From: Turbatrix aceti
Lineage: Eukaryota > Nematoda > Chromadorea > Rhabditida > Panagrolaimidae
NCBI GenBank assembly: GCA_963969345.1
Contig: OZ017766.1
Location: 8,494,001 to 8,558,000, forward strand
Direction: 5' to 3'
Length of the DNA stretch: 64,000 nt
Part shown: piece by piece, positions 1 through 12,690 of the stretch
Layout: each line of letters begins with the position of its first letter
Numbering within the stretch: position 1 is the stretch's first letter
Position numbers and translations under genes: made by a program
The notes under the pieces: model-generated
Seen by the model: the letters and a program-made list of their open reading frames with translations, nothing else
Told to the model about the DNA's origin: nothing
The model's database searches: none

Positions 1-3000
1 CCAGATTTAAAAAAAAAATTTGAGTTGAGCATACAAGATGGCTTTTTGAACAAAAAAAATATGAAAGAAGCAAAAAAAAAGAAGGAACATGCAAACAGGA
101 AACCGCCCCGAATTATAACACAACCACAAATTCGTTTACAATTGAACAAAAAAATTTACGACGGAAATAAAAGTTCCTCATTTTCTATTGAAAAATTTTT
201 TTTGGCAATTTTTGCTTGCTGGACTAACTATTTTTTTCATTTCAATTCACAAAGACTTGCATACATAATTTTTTTTCATAAATATAAATAAATTTTTATA
301 TGTCTGTTTACGACGGAAAAAACACCTGGCGCGTGGGATTTGTCTGGGATCAGCAAAGACAAACAAATGCCGAAACTTTTTTTTATCGTTTTTTTTGAAT
401 GACAGAACAAAAAAATTTTCAAGTTGTTTTAAAGTTTCTACGAACTTGCATTTATGATAAAAAAAGTTTGAGGGCACTTGGATGAATCGGATTACGGGAT
501 TACGCAAACAGCACTTACTCAAAGAAGTTTTTCACGTGTCAGCCATGGGCCCCGAAGAACGTGACAAAGCTTCGAAATAATTCATGGCGTTCCCACGGAT
601 GGCGTAAAGCCTCACGTGGTGGGGTTCAAAGCAGCCTCAGGGGGTCGTGAAAGGGGCCTTTGCGTGCCAAGAAGTTCGTTCCCCAGACAGACATGATTGT
701 TGTTTTTCAACAACTTTTTTTGAATGGATTTTAAAATTTATGAAAAATGTAAACAGGGATTAAGATCAGGGTTCAGCGAATGTTCGAGTTTGTTTGTGTT
801 CGTTCGCGAACAGCTTCAATTTTTCCTGTTCGTGTTCGTTCGCAAACAAATTTTTCTTAAATTTATTTGTTCGTGTTCGTTCGCGAACATAGCTAAATTT
901 TCCGAACCGATGAAACGAACAAAAATCCAGGAAAAAATTAAATCAGGGTATCAAAATCAATGTTTTTTGACAAAAAAAAGGCAAATAACATGCATAAAAT
1001 TTAGCTAATACATAAAATGTGTAGGAAGACTTGTATCAAAAACGAAAAAGATGGACTGCTCAAATTTACGTTTTTTAATCAGAGGAACAAAATTTTGCAC
1101 AAATTATGAAAATAATTTGTTCAATGTTCGTTCGTGTTCGTTCGCGAACAAGGTCAAAATTGTTCGTGTTCGTTCGGTTTTTCGAACAATTCTGAAAAAA
1201 CTGTTCGTGTTTATTCGCAAACAAAAAAACGGGCAGTTCGCTCAGCCTTGATTGAGACAGTTTTTTTCGAAACAGAAAAATCTGGGTTTTTTGAAATTTG
1301 TGACACAAAATGTTCTAAAAAACTACGGCATTTTTAGGAACCGGTATCTAACATGTTTTTTTTCAATGTATAAATTGCATATAACTTTTTTTAGACGCCA
1401 ACAATGGTAAATTTTTTTTATTGTTTATTTTTTATTTATTTTTAAATTTTTTATAACCTGAAATAGTTACGGTAAGAAAAAAAGTTACAGTAATCAAAAA
1501 AATCCAGAAATTACCACTCTTGGCACTTTGATGCCAATTTGTTATCAAAGGAACAAAACAGATCAAAATTCGAGATTTCTGGTAAACATCCATGTTTACG
1601 ATAACATTCGGAGGATGAAAACACAATAATCAGCACCTCAATTTCAAAATTTTCCCTGACGAAAAAAAAATCGTACTCTATCAAGTGGAAAACCAATGGC
1701 ATGGCATGTGTGTATATTTACGGCAAAAAAAGAGAGAGAAATGAATGCCCAGATGATGAATAGCCACATGGCATGCAAACCGGTATTTCTTTAAAGAATT
1801 GAGAGCTTTCGTGGGGGGAAATTACATACATACGCGTTTCAACACTGAATATTTATAAAACCACCGACACCACGTAAACACAATTATTAACGGCCAAAGC
1901 CGACCGGATCTACGGTAGAACAGGCAAGCAGCCCCCCCCTCCATCCAAAAAAAAGGTGTAAAGACGCCCTCGCCTGACGGCACTGTTTTCGAGGAAGGAA
2001 GGAAAGCAAGTGCGATGGCAATTCCGGGGGGTGTCAAGAATTTTTGACAGATATAGTATTCATCCAACATCCGTTGTAGATATTTTTCTAATGTAAATTG
2101 CCTCGCAGAACAGTTTTAAAAAAATCCTCCAGCATTTTTTAGGAAATATTTCTAATTATACTCGGCATGATAAAGTGCGTGCCAAGAATGGCAGGCGAGA
2201 TTCTGGGTAATTGGGTTAGTCATTTCCAAGCGCGGAGGAAACAAGCATGCTGGATTGGATTTTGAGAACAAAGAACAAAAGTAACAAAAAAAATAACAGT
2301 AAACGAGACAAAAATTTTGTTGTTACCTAGTAACAAAGTCGTTTGTCTTCAAATTTGACAAACTGGACAAAGAAAATCGTAAAAAAAAACTAAAATTAGA
2401 CCATTTTTTCAAAGACCATTTTTTTAACAAAAAAAAATCTGTGCAAATGTTTTGAAAGTTCTGGAAAAAAATTACTATGGAAACGGTCAAACATTTTTTT
2501 CCTGCAAAAAGTAAGAAAAAAATACAGACAGTTTACAAAACAAACAATTTTTTACGAAAGAAATCGAAAAATGAAAAAAAAGATTTTTGAATAATTTATA
2601 AAAATAAAAAAATCTTTTTTAAGATCTTACGAAAAATCTTGTATCTAATAAACTTGGCGCGATCAATTTAGAATTTTCGTTTTTAATTTTTTTCAAAATT
2701 AACGTTTTTAACTTTTTTTTTGCGATTTTCAAGTTTTAGGATATTTTTTCTTAAAAAAAATTTTTAGACATTTTTGGATTTTTCTGTCAGTCCAACTAAC
2801 CTCAAACGGATTTGAAGTAAAAAAAGAACATTTTTAATCGATCGATTTTAGAAGATTTGAGACTTTATTTTTTATTTCTTTCAAAAAATTTTTTGCACAA
2901 TTTTTTTACGTTTTTTTTTTCAAAACTTGCATCCCATTAATCTTCACTTTCCCAAAATAAACGACAGCTTCCCGGAAAAAAACAATTTATTTATAATTTT
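1..3000. other. Gene-free AT-rich stretch
   Basis: No convincing gene is seen. The stretch is dominated by A and T runs. Exceptions are a GC-richer block at about 535-700 of unknown nature, the mobile element at 767-1250, and a GC-richer patch near 1860-2010 whose short open frame lacks any recognisable protein feature. Confidence 0.6.
767..1250. mobile_element. TTCGCGAA-rich hAT-like non-autonomous element, copy 1
   Basis: The left end begins CAGGGTTCAGCGAA and the right end, read in reverse complement, begins CAAGGCTGAGCGAA, giving imperfect terminal inverted repeats. The flanks ATTAAGAT (759-766) and ATTGAGAC (1251-1258) match at six of eight positions and look like a decayed 8-bp target duplication. 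Inside each end are repeated GTTCGTTCGCGAACAA blocks; the core (about 890-1110) has no coding capacity. The core recurs at 20537-20953 and, inverted, near 29690-29800. An 8-bp duplication and CAG ends are typical of the hAT superfamily; the class assignment is inference. Confidence 0.75.
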
Positions 3001-5340
3001 TCACCTCGTCACGAATCCAGCGTTGTACTGTTTAGCAGACCTCGGCACAGGTGGCGGCGGCGGCGGCGGTGGGGCAGGCATAGGCGTCGCAGACGAAGCC
3101 TTCCAGGCAGGCATGAATGACGACAGCCAGCTGGTCATTGCGCACGCAAAGGAATCGGCATTCGGCGTGGAGGGCGGCTTTTGCTTGACCGGAGGGCCCC
3201 CAGTCACGGGTATCTGCGTGCCCATCACCTTGCATTCCAGCAGGAGGAAGGTCGTGACGTCTTCGTTGGCACGCGAGATTTCGTCTGCCATCAGCTGAAA
3301 AATTTTTTTTTTTACGACGACAGAATTTTTTATTTTATGTAGAAAAATAAATTTATTTACGCTGCAGGAAGTTTGAATGAACGATGCAATGATGAGTTGA
3401 AGATTCTGGAGTCTACCGGGACGGGTGGATTGGCCGAAGGAACGGAGTTGGTCGCTAAGAAAAATTTAATTCGATTTTAAATAGGATTACGGTAAAAAAT
3501 GTTCAAAAACCAAAAAAAAATTTCGAAATTTTTTTTTTAATTTTCGGTCGAAAATTTGAATTTTTTTAGTTCGAACGAGTAAAAAAATTCGATTTTTAAT
3601 TGTCGAAACAATAATTTCGAACGAGTAAAAATCCAGTTTAAAATTCGGTTTTAAATAGGATTACGGTAAAAAATGTTCAAAAACCAAAAAAAAATTTCGA
3701 ATTTTTTTTTTAAATTTTCGGTCGAAAATTTGAATTTTTTTTAGTTCGAACGAGTAAAAAATTCGATTTAAAATTATCAAAACAATAATTTCGAACGAGT
3801 AAAAATAACATTAAAAATTCGATTTTAAATAGGATTACGGTAAAAAATTTTCGAAAACCCAAAAAAAATTACCAATAAGTTCGAACGAGCGCGCGTTGTT
3901 TCTGAATTTTGTCATTTGAATTGTCGAATTGGTATTCTACAAATTGGCTTCTGCAACGCTTCATTTGGCGACACAATGCCAGGTGATTCTCGGACAAATG
4001 CTTCAGCATCGACCATTCAGCGAAGCAAACATTGTAAACCCCGATAAATTCGAATTTCTCCGCAGCACTGATTTCCTCACTTCTGGTCAAAAAATTCCTG
4101 TGCAACTCGAGTGCCGCAGAACAAGTTTCACAGATTGGAACGGTAAAAAGTGGGTGCGGGGGAAAGTCTGCGAGACTGAAGGCTTTGGCAACGGATGTGC
4201 CGAGGGTTAGAAATTGGGCCTTGACCCTTCTTTGGAGCTGGTTGGGTTCTTCGTTGAGCGCGGCTTCGTGGCAGGTTCCTGAAAGATTTTTTTTTTGAAA
4301 ATCAAAATTATTGGCCGCTAACGAAATTGCTTTGCACAAAAAATATGAGTAGAACAGAACGAGCTCAAATTTTTGGTAATGGAGAGCACTAAAAAATAAA
4401 AAAAATTACTTTTCTTTTTTTTTAAAAAACCCAAAAAAATCCAAAAACAGGTAATTTTTGTCAAAAAATTTGTCAGAATAACAAAAAAACGCCAATTTTA
4501 AATGTAAACCGAATTTTTAAAAAGAAAAAAAAATTGAGATTTTTTTAAAGCAATCAAAACAATTTTTTAGAATTTAGGAACACAATAAAAAAATTGTAAA
4601 AAAACGAAAAAAAATATAAAAAATGCGGAAGCAAACAATTTTTTTTCAAAAATACCGGAGCGGGAACGGAGCGCAAAATTTTGACAGGAAAGAACGCTCC
4701 CGAAGCAAAAAAAATTTAAAAAGTTTTTTGGATTTTGTAATTTTGGAACATTTTAGATGACAATTTTGGAAAAAAAATTGTCAAAAAAAACGGTTAATAA
4801 AACTTAAAAACCGAATTCAATAAAACGTGCAAAAAAAATTGTCCAAAATTTTTGTGTTAAAAAATGTTGAATGCATTTTTGTTGTCGTTTTATCAAAATT
4901 TCAGAAAAAAAATTTAGTTTTTGTTGATAAATGTTTCGAAAAAAATTTCGAAAAAAATTAGTCTTTAACTTTTTCAAAGCCTCACCATCACCAAAAACCT
5001 CCAGCTGGGATCCAGGATGCGGAGAGCCACAGAACGAGCACTTGAACTTGACCACGCTGTGGCAACACGAGAGGCAGCCAGCCCGCGTACCCGGGCAACA
5101 ACTGATCCACGAGTTTTGCTGTTTCTGGGATGCAGTCTGAAATCGTAATTGCATATCGCCGTAGATCTGAACGCCGTGGCTCCGGGCCTCGTCGAAGGCA
5201 TCCTGTCGGGCGACGCGAAATGTCGGAGCGAGGTCGCGTTTGCAGCCAAATTCAACGACGAGTTCTTCGAGTGGCTCAGACGGAGGCACGAGCTCGATCG
5301 CGTCGACCATCTCGTCTTCACGTCCGTCAGCGCCAAGCAT
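3001..5340 (-). CDS. Unrecognised Cys-rich protein with proline run, 382 aa
   Basis: Four exons on the minus strand: 5340-4986, 4278-3873, 3454-3361 and 3294-3001, with GT donors, pyrimidine-AG acceptors and matching phases, closing as a 382-residue frame. The first ATG after in-frame stops is at 5340. Residues about 80-115 carry a dense cysteine cluster (CC, then CLSCC, then CSFC) that could bind zinc, followed in exon 2 by a CETC pair. The C-terminal part has a run of eight prolines and ends at TR. There is no signal peptide or membrane helix. I do not recognise the family; a nematode-restricted nuclear or cytosolic protein is possible. Intron 2 contains a tandem repeat. An upstream exon cannot be excluded. 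Confidence 0.65.
3480..3870. repeat. Tandem repeat, about 174-bp unit, 2.3 copies
   Basis: The phrase AGGATTACGGTAAAAAAT recurs near 3483, 3657 and 3831, about 174 bp apart, with closely matching sequence between. The array lies inside intron 2 of the minus-strand gene at 3001-5340. Confidence 0.8.
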
Positions 5341-6001
5341 CGTAGTAGTTATCACTAGCACGCCATGCGTATCGACTGACCTTGTCTGCCGGAATGGAAT
5401 TTTGTATTTTGTATTTTTTGATGTTTTTCAGAGTTTTGAATGATGGTTTTTTTGAAATCATTCGGGCAGAAATTATCATTTGCATGGGAGTTTTTTTTAT
5501 CACGGCGTGCTCTGAGAATGCTAATTTTGTTCTGAGGAAAGGGTTTTGCTTATGAGAAAAATTATTGACTTTTGGCGAAAAACTAACGCTCGGGGGATTT
5601 TCGAAGAACCCAATTTACAAATAGCGCCCGCAAGATTCTGAATGAAAAAAATTTTTTTTGACAAAAATGAACAAAAAAAATGCAAAATTTGTTTAAAAAT
5701 ACGTGCAAAAACGGAAAAAAAACAGCTGCGCAAGATGCCAAAAAATTAGTCTTCAAAAAAATTTTTCCTAAAAACGTTTCTGGAATTATTCGGGATTTCA
5801 GAAATGATTGCCTCGGCTGATTTCGGCTTTCGCGCTTTCTTGAACATTTTTTTGAACAAATTTATTTTTTATTCACACGAATTTTTTTATCAAGAGACTT
5901 TCTTGCCGTAAAAAAACTGTTTTTACACTTCTTTCAAACATTTTTTTATAAACATAATAAAAAAAACAATCAGGCGTCATCTGCCGAAAATATGTATTTA
6001 A

Positions 6002-7031
6002 AAGCCTGTCTGTGACAGGATTTTGGACCGGCGACCCCGTGAAAAAACAACTTCAAATGTTTTTAACCAAAGTTGTAGGCACCCCTAAGGAATTGTTAAA
6101 AAAAATTATGAAAAATTTTTCAGATGCCGGATTCTGGAGATTTGGCTTCTGAAATGTTTTTTCGTTTTGAATTTTCTACTCAATTTTTAAAAGAAGCAAA
6201 AATCTGAATTTAATATGACAAATGTATTCTGGCACGAGGAATCGATTCCCGCACTCAGATTCCACAAAAAACATCTGTCCGCCCGGCAATTATGTTTTTT
6301 TTGTTTTTGTATTCATATTTTCAGCCAAAACATGCCTATTTCGTCCGAGGGGGAGGGCAAGGCATACCCTATCTTGAAGCCCGTTTTTTTTGCCATCGGA
6401 TGAGCTGAAACACAAAAAATTCTATGTCGGTCCCGGTGACCAAAACAGGGAAAAACCCGTCAAAACGGTCAAAAAACGACTACGCGCTGCGCGCATCGCG
6501 ATGCGCACGCGGCGACTTTTGGTGTGCTTTGCGTTCTCGTTGTTTTTTAACGACCATTTTGACGGTTTTTCCATGTTTTGGTCACCGGGACCGACATAGA
6601 ATTTTTTGTGTTTTAGCTCATCCGATGGCAAAAAAAACGGGCTTCAAGATAGGGTATGCCTTGCCCTCCCCCTCGGACGAAATAGGCATGTTTTGGCTGA
6701 AAATATGAATACAAAAACAAAAAAAAACATAATTGCCGGGCGGACAGATGTTTTTTGTGGAATCTGAGTGCGGGAATCGATTCCTCGTGCCAGAATACAT
6801 TTGTCATATTAAATTCAGATTTTTGCTTCTTTTAAAAATTGAGTAGAAAATTCAAAACGAAAAAACATTTCAGAAGCCAAATCTCCAGAATCCGGCATCT
6901 GAAAAATTTTTCATAATTTTTTTTAACAATTCCTTAGGGGTGCCTACAACTTTGGTTAAAAACATTTGAAGTTGTTTTTTCACGGGGTCGCACCCTCCAC
7001 CTTAATCCAAAATCCTGTCACAGACTCCTTC
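6002..7031. mobile_element. Foldback (long inverted repeat) element flanked by TTAA
   Basis: The two halves are near-perfect reverse complements about a centre at 6516. The outer repeat GTCTGTGACAGGATTTTGGA starts at 6008 and its complement ends at 7025, so each arm is about 500 bp with almost no loop. TTAA lies symmetrically on both sides (5998-6001 and 7032-7035), each six bases from the repeat, which would fit a piggyBac-type target site but could be chance in AT-rich DNA. The arms differ by a small insertion near the outer end. Open frames in the arms are mirror images and not genes. Confidence 0.8.
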
Positions 7032-10000
7032 TTAATTTGAACTTTTTAGCACTCAACCTTTTGTTTTTCTTCCGTTTCTGTCTACCCTGCTGTCTGTGGT
7101 GACAGTCTGTGTCTAGTCATGTGGTTCAGATGCTGATTACTAAACAGATAAATACTAAAAAGTGCAATTTCTTTTCTGCAATTCTTTTCTTCCCCGGTGA
7201 TTTCTGATTTCCTATTTCTATTATGTTGTTGATGATTGTACAAATATACTTAAAAGTGTTGTTTTTTTACACAACTTGTGGGAGAAACTAGATTTTATTA
7301 TAATAGCTCATGATCTATCTGTGCTGTGAATGCGTCTACGCCCAAAGTTGTCCTGTTCTGTGTTTTTTTCATTGTTGGAGGTTCATAAACACATACAAAG
7401 CTTGTGATTCGGACTTTGTTGACCGCAGAAGAATGTGATAAATATCAGACACTCTGACGTTTCGGATATGGGTTGTTTGACGAACAGGCCGATCGGATTA
7501 TGGTCACAAAAATCTGGAATTTTAGTATTATCTAAAGAAAAAAATGATAGCAAAAAAGTGAATATTTCAATGAAATTTATTTTTTCTCGATGCTTCGGTG
7601 CACGTGCACCCAGAAATCAATCAGTTGAGCGTCCATTACACTTTTTGATAACACATAATAATATATGTGTATGTGTCTAAATTTATTGTGTTATGGTACT
7701 AGACGTCTAGTAGACGGCTGTACTGCCACATAAATTACGATCGCATGTGGGGCAAGAGTGCACTTGATAAATGGCACGTATTATTGCACTTTCAGGAGCA
7801 GATAATATTTCATTTGATTCAGTTTTTGACGGAAAATGTTTTAACAACAATTATTAAACTAAAAAGTCCACAATCAAAAAAATCCAATCAGAGAATTTCA
7901 AAAGCACCAATTTGGCGCGCGTTTTACTGGTTCTCAAAACGAAAATTATTTTGTAAAAATTCGAATTTTTTACAGTCTTTGAACAAAGCACTGTATTCTG
8001 TGAAAAAAATATGCCACAAATGTATAGTTTTTTTCGTCGCTGGAGGACGGCGTGCGCATTTTTTTCAAACTTTCGTTGCGAGAAAAATTTTAATTTTAGT
8101 ATAAAATTTTAATTTTAGTATTTTGTCGTCAAACGCATATTTTTAGAATCTTCATTCAATTTAACGAAATATTTGTACACATTCTAAAACAAAAAACATT
8201 TTTTATTATTATTTTTGCAGCTACCACCCGGACCAAGTACAATTTTTTTACACCTTATTTTTTACACCGGTCCCCGGGATCAACTTGAGTCTATTTATAG
8301 TCCTTAGAGTGCAGTACTTTGATTCTTGCCCCGAGCCCCAATCAGAAACACATGAACCCCCCTTTAATTCCAGTCCGGCGTACGTACCAAAATACTTACA
8401 TATGTACAAGATGTAATGTTATTGACTGCGTGTGATGTGTTTCTAAATTTGGTACCCGACGTCACAGCTGGCAGGAATGCGTTGTTTTCGATCTCGACCT
8501 GTTTGCAATGCAATCAAATTCACCGATCAGGAGCAGGAGCAACGATCTGGTGACTGACCCGATCGATCGTAAATTTTTTGTTATTGTTAAAAATTTTTTT
8601 ATTACAAAACATGAGTCATTGACGGTGTTTGTTTTTTTTGGTTGGTTGGTCAAATTTTTCTTTTTTTGTTTGACGCAGAAATACATACATAAATCAGAGG
8701 TCAGTAATGAAGGAGAGAAAATTTTTTTTATGTAAGTTCAGCACCCATTACGAACAACTTTCTTACAACGCCGTCCGTGTCCGTGACGTAGGAAAATGTT
8801 TTGACGAGCAACCAGCGTTGTCGTTGTCGGACACCACCGCACCCATCCATAGAAGGAAAAAAAAGAAGGAAGGTCGGTTGTAATGAAGAGAAAAAAAAGA
8901 AAAGAAAGAAAAAAAAACTTTGTTGGAATGTCGTTTTGTTTTCTGCTGCCGCCTGCCTGCGCGACTGACTGATGACGAAGACGTCGGCCGGCCGCGCACC
9001 GAGGGTTCGGTTCGGTCGGGTTCGTTTGTTCGTTGTTTACGAATCGAGCGCGATTGGGTTCACGCATGCATCCCAAAATAATCCCGAGAGAAAAAAAGAA
9101 AAAGAAAAAAAAAACTCGACGCGCCCAGCCAGGAGTATCGAGTAATCAAGAAATTACCGCATTCCAGCACGTTTGAAAATTTGGTGGGTTCTGTGCTGCA
9201 AATGAGTTTTTTTTGTTTCATTCGTTCAAAGTGAGGTGATTAAGACACCCAAAGGGCATAAACCATTGAGTTGCCTAATTTTCTTATTTTCTTCCAAACA
9301 AACCGATTTTAGATATTTTATCGTAAACATGAATGTTTTTTGTGTCTGTTTTCGTGATTTTTGCAATTCTGCAATGTTTTTTACTATTTATGTGTATAAA
9401 AAACCGTAATCGAACGACCGACCACCGCCTTGTTTCCCAGGTGGTTTCAGGTGGATGGTAATTTTTACTAGAACACCAAAATTCAAAAATCGGAATTTTT
9501 TGTGTGAAATACTTTTTTTTTCATTTTTTTGTAAAAATTCATACAAAAACGAAAAAAAAAATTATATTTTTGTAAAAATGTTGCACAAATTATAAAATTA
9601 TGTTCTTCTTACAGAAATTTTTTTCATTGATCCCGATGTGCCAAAAAAGCACTTTTGCATCGTGACTATTTCCTTCCAGTACATAGTAAATTCCTTTGTG
9701 CGTAAAACTGTCCTTTTGGTGATTACTGACTTGTTTGTGATCAATTACGCGTGAAATTGTGAAAAGAAAAGAAATGGATGACTGCAGAACTTTCTATGTC
9801 TATGGTCAACGATGGTGTTGATGTTGTACCTGTACCTGGTGTACCTGATCAAGTTGTAGATAAATTCCAAAAAAATAAACAAATAATTCCCCGAAGAACG
9901 AGAATTAATAGTAAGAAAGTTGAGTCAGCATCAGAAAAACACAATTTTGTTCAAAAACAATAACAAAAGACACAAAAATGTATTGTATCGTAAACACGAC

Positions 10001-10924
10001 GAAGGTGAAGGCGAAGCTTCGCGAAGACAAACCGAACCGGTCAGCAAAACAACTACCAACTGTGTATTTTTTTTATGTATGTAAAATTTTTCTTTGCAAA
10101 AAAGAAATTTGTAGTCTGTGGAATGCAACAATTGTAAGATGTGAATGAACAAAGAAGCAAATCAGATTTATTCTCTGTCAAATTAGGCATACAGTCATGC
10201 GTGCAACATTTGCAAACTGGTCTGACCACGATTTTTTTGAACTGGTCAATTGGTCTCAAAACGAAAAAAAAACGAAACAAACAATCGCGTGATCAATTTT
10301 TTTTTCGTGACAAGACACGACAGCTTGCAAACTTTTTCGATTTATCAAAAATCAAGGATAAAAAAGTTTCATCATGACAAATGGCTTCTCGCTTCTTTTT
10401 TTTGTTAACACAGATATCACGTACACTTGAACGAATGAACGCGTTCGTTCGTTCACACCAGAACAGAGAAAGCCCTTGACTTGACTACACATGTGTATAC
10501 ATACATATATGTATTATGCGCATGCACGGATTCTGGTAAAAAAAATTTTTTTTTCGTTGATGGCTATTTTTCATCTATTTTTGTCGTCCGATCACAAGAT
10601 GGATGGGATGACTCGTCGTCGGCGTTTTGTCTTCTCGCACATGTGAGCATGATACGTACGATGACGACGGCGCGGCAACGGACTTTGGAAGTTGGACGGT
10701 GACAGTGTAGAGTCCTGTCCCCTGCTGTTAGGCGAAAGATCATCACAAACACAAATAATTTTTTTTTTGTTGAAAAAAAAAAGAGAGATGAGATGTCACA
10801 TGCAGAAGTACATAATATGTACATATCCGCGTGGTTGGAACCCGTCTGAATCTCGTGACTGACCCAGATTTTTTTGGAGGGTTGATTCACTTTTTATCGT
10901 TACCTGGCAGGTTGGATAACTGTA

Positions 10925-11305
10925 GGGTGGTCTTGAAGCGAAAAAGGCACCTTTTTGTGTCTTGAAAAGAAAAAGTGTACTTTTTTTGGTCCTGAAGTGA
11001 AGAATGTACTTTTTTTGGATTCTGAAGCGAAAAACGCAGATTTTCTTGTCTTGAAGCGACGCATGTACGTATTCTGGTCTCGAAGCGAAAAATGCACGTA
11101 TTCTGGTCTCGAAGCGAAAAACGCACATCATCTTGTCTTGAAGCGAAAGATGCACTTTTTCAGGTCCTGAAGCGAAAAAAAATGCAGTTTTCGGGTCTTT
11201 GAACGAAAAATGCACTTGTTCAGGTCCTGAAGCGAAAAATGCACTTTTCTTTGTCTTGAAGCGACAAATGCACTTTATCTTGTTTTGAAGCGAAAAACGC
11301 GGAAG
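10925..11305 (+). repeat. Minisatellite with GGTCTTGAAGCGAAAAATGCACTTTTT unit
   Basis: About ten degenerate copies of a roughly 36-bp unit whose core is GGTCYTGAAGCGAAAAAYGC. It lies just upstream of the EF-hand gene. The same unit in the same orientation recurs downstream at 12985-13335. Six-frame translations of the array give periodic peptides that are artefacts. Confidence 0.85.
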
Positions 11306-11472
11306 TCCAAGCTCAGGTTGGCTGGCATTTTTGGGTGTCTGTCGTCACGGGGAGGCGTGAACAACGAACGTGAGCATCAAACCACCTCTGTGGTATGCGT
11401 TGGTCGTCGTCGTCGTCGTTGTTGTCAACATCACATCCTACTACTCCTCCCCTGCCCCTTCCGCGCGCGCGG

Positions 11473-11482
11473 TATTAAAAGG
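11473..11482 (+). promoter_or_regulatory. Possible TATA-like box
   Basis: TATTAAAAGG lies in a GC-richer context about 86 bp upstream of the chosen ATG of the EF-hand gene. It is the only TATA-like word near the start; functional status is inferred. Confidence 0.35.
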
Positions 11483-11567
11483 CGACGATGCGTCTGGAGA
11501 TCACAACAAACACCTCTTTGCCTACTGCTACCTACCTACACTCTACACCATCATTTCCCTTTCTGTC

Positions 11568-12690
11568 ATGAAATATTCTTACATCTATTTTGTCTGCTTT
11601 GCGGCAGCTGTCTTCAATTATGCGACACTGGCTGCGCCGTTGTCCAAAGCGCCACTTTTGGTTGTCGAAGACGAACACGATGACGCCACCGATACCACCC
11701 ACGAAGACGAAACCGCGATTGTGATGACCGAAACCCCGGTTGAAGCTTTTCTACACTCTGATGCCAATGCTGATGGCAAACTTGACTTTGAAGAATACCT
11801 TCATACCGAAGCACTTTTCCTGAAGCTCAAGCGAGAACAATTCAACGAACTCGATACGAACAAGGATGGCTTCGTCAGCCAGGACGAGTACGCGAGACAC
11901 TTTGCCGACGAGATGGATCGCGTTGAAGACCAACAAGATGACTACTACGCTCAGCTCTTCAAGGTGAGGGGTTTTTACGATTAAAATGGACTGTAAACGA
12001 TCAAAAATGAACTAGAAACGATCAAACTCAAAAAGTACCGTAAAAAAGTAGTACTTTGTGTTTTGTGGTCTTAGCACGAAAATCTCAAAAACGTATATGT
12101 TTTTGTGATATTAGCACGAAAATCTCAAAAACATTTGTGTTTTATGGTCTCAGCACGAAAAAAAAGAAATTCGCGTTGAGACTTCTTTTTTGCACCGTTT
12201 TTTACAAAGTTTTACAAAAACAAACAATTTAGTGTGTTTTGCACGTCTCATGACCAGTTTTACGATAAAAATATACTGGAAACGATGTGATCAACAAAAA
12301 TACCGTAAAAAAGTAGTACTCTGTATTTTGTGGTCTCATCACGAAAATTCCAGAACACTTGTGTTTTGTGATCTCAGCACGAAAATTCGCGTTGAGACAT
12401 ATTTTTTGCACAGTTTGTTTTTACAAATTTCAACATGATTAATGAATCGTTTCTTATCTTCTTTCTTTTTTTAGGACTTCGATGTCAACGCTGACAAACG
12501 CCTCAACCCCACCGAAGTAAAGAAGGTGCTGTCCAAGAGATTCCTTCTCCGACCAAAGTCCAACTTTGGCGATCTCTTTGCCCGCTTCGATGCCGATCAC
12601 GATGGTGGTCTCGATGCCAGCGAGTATCGCACGTTTGATGCTACCTTTCCCTTCGAAGAACTCGAGCCTACCCGGGTTGCCATTGCCTAA
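11568..12690 (+). CDS. Secreted four-EF-hand calcium-binding protein, 203 aa
   Basis: Two exons, 11568-11963 and 12475-12690 (phase 0, donor AAG|GTGAGG, acceptor TTTTTTTAG), encode 203 residues. The start at 11568 was chosen over an in-frame upstream one at 11370 because it gives a clean signal peptide (residues 1-22, hydrophobic core then LAAP). Four EF loops follow: residues 65-76 (DANADGKLDFEE), 96-107 (DTNKDGFVSQDE), 135-146 (DVNADKRLNPTE, with lysine in place of the loop glycine) and 171-182 (DADHDGGLDASE). Loops 1, 2 and 4 are canonical and should bind calcium; loop 3 may be weak. An acidic linker (about 34-50) precedes them. No ER-retention signal is present (ends VAIA), so secretion is more likely than a reticulocalbin-type ER role. 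Minisatellite arrays flank the gene and a related repeat sits in its intron. Confidence 0.9.
12050..12400 (+). repeat. Intronic degenerate repeat (GGTCTCAGCACGAAAATTC)
   Basis: Inside the single intron of the EF-hand gene, four to five copies of TTTTGTGGTCTCAGCACGAAAATT-like sequence occur. The GGTCTYRRNRCGAAAA core resembles the minisatellites flanking the gene. Confidence 0.6.

Larger units (their letters stand above)
5341..11567. other. Long stretch without a supported gene
   Basis: Apart from the foldback element (6002-7031) and the minisatellite (10925-11305) I see no gene. The segment 8460-9080 is less AT-rich and contains TTCGGTTCGGTCGG-type repeats, so it may be regulatory. A 61-codon frame at 9778-9963 has repeated GTACCTG words but no splice partners or recognisable features and is left out. 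Confidence 0.5.

Noticed and set aside
6215..6807. Mirror-image frames of 60-95 codons within the foldback element
   Set aside because: The same peptide appears on both strands because the DNA is palindromic; no start context or recognisable features.
9778..9963. 61-codon frame as a small gene
   Set aside because: GTACCTG-word repeats explain the open frame; no upstream elements, splice partners or protein features.
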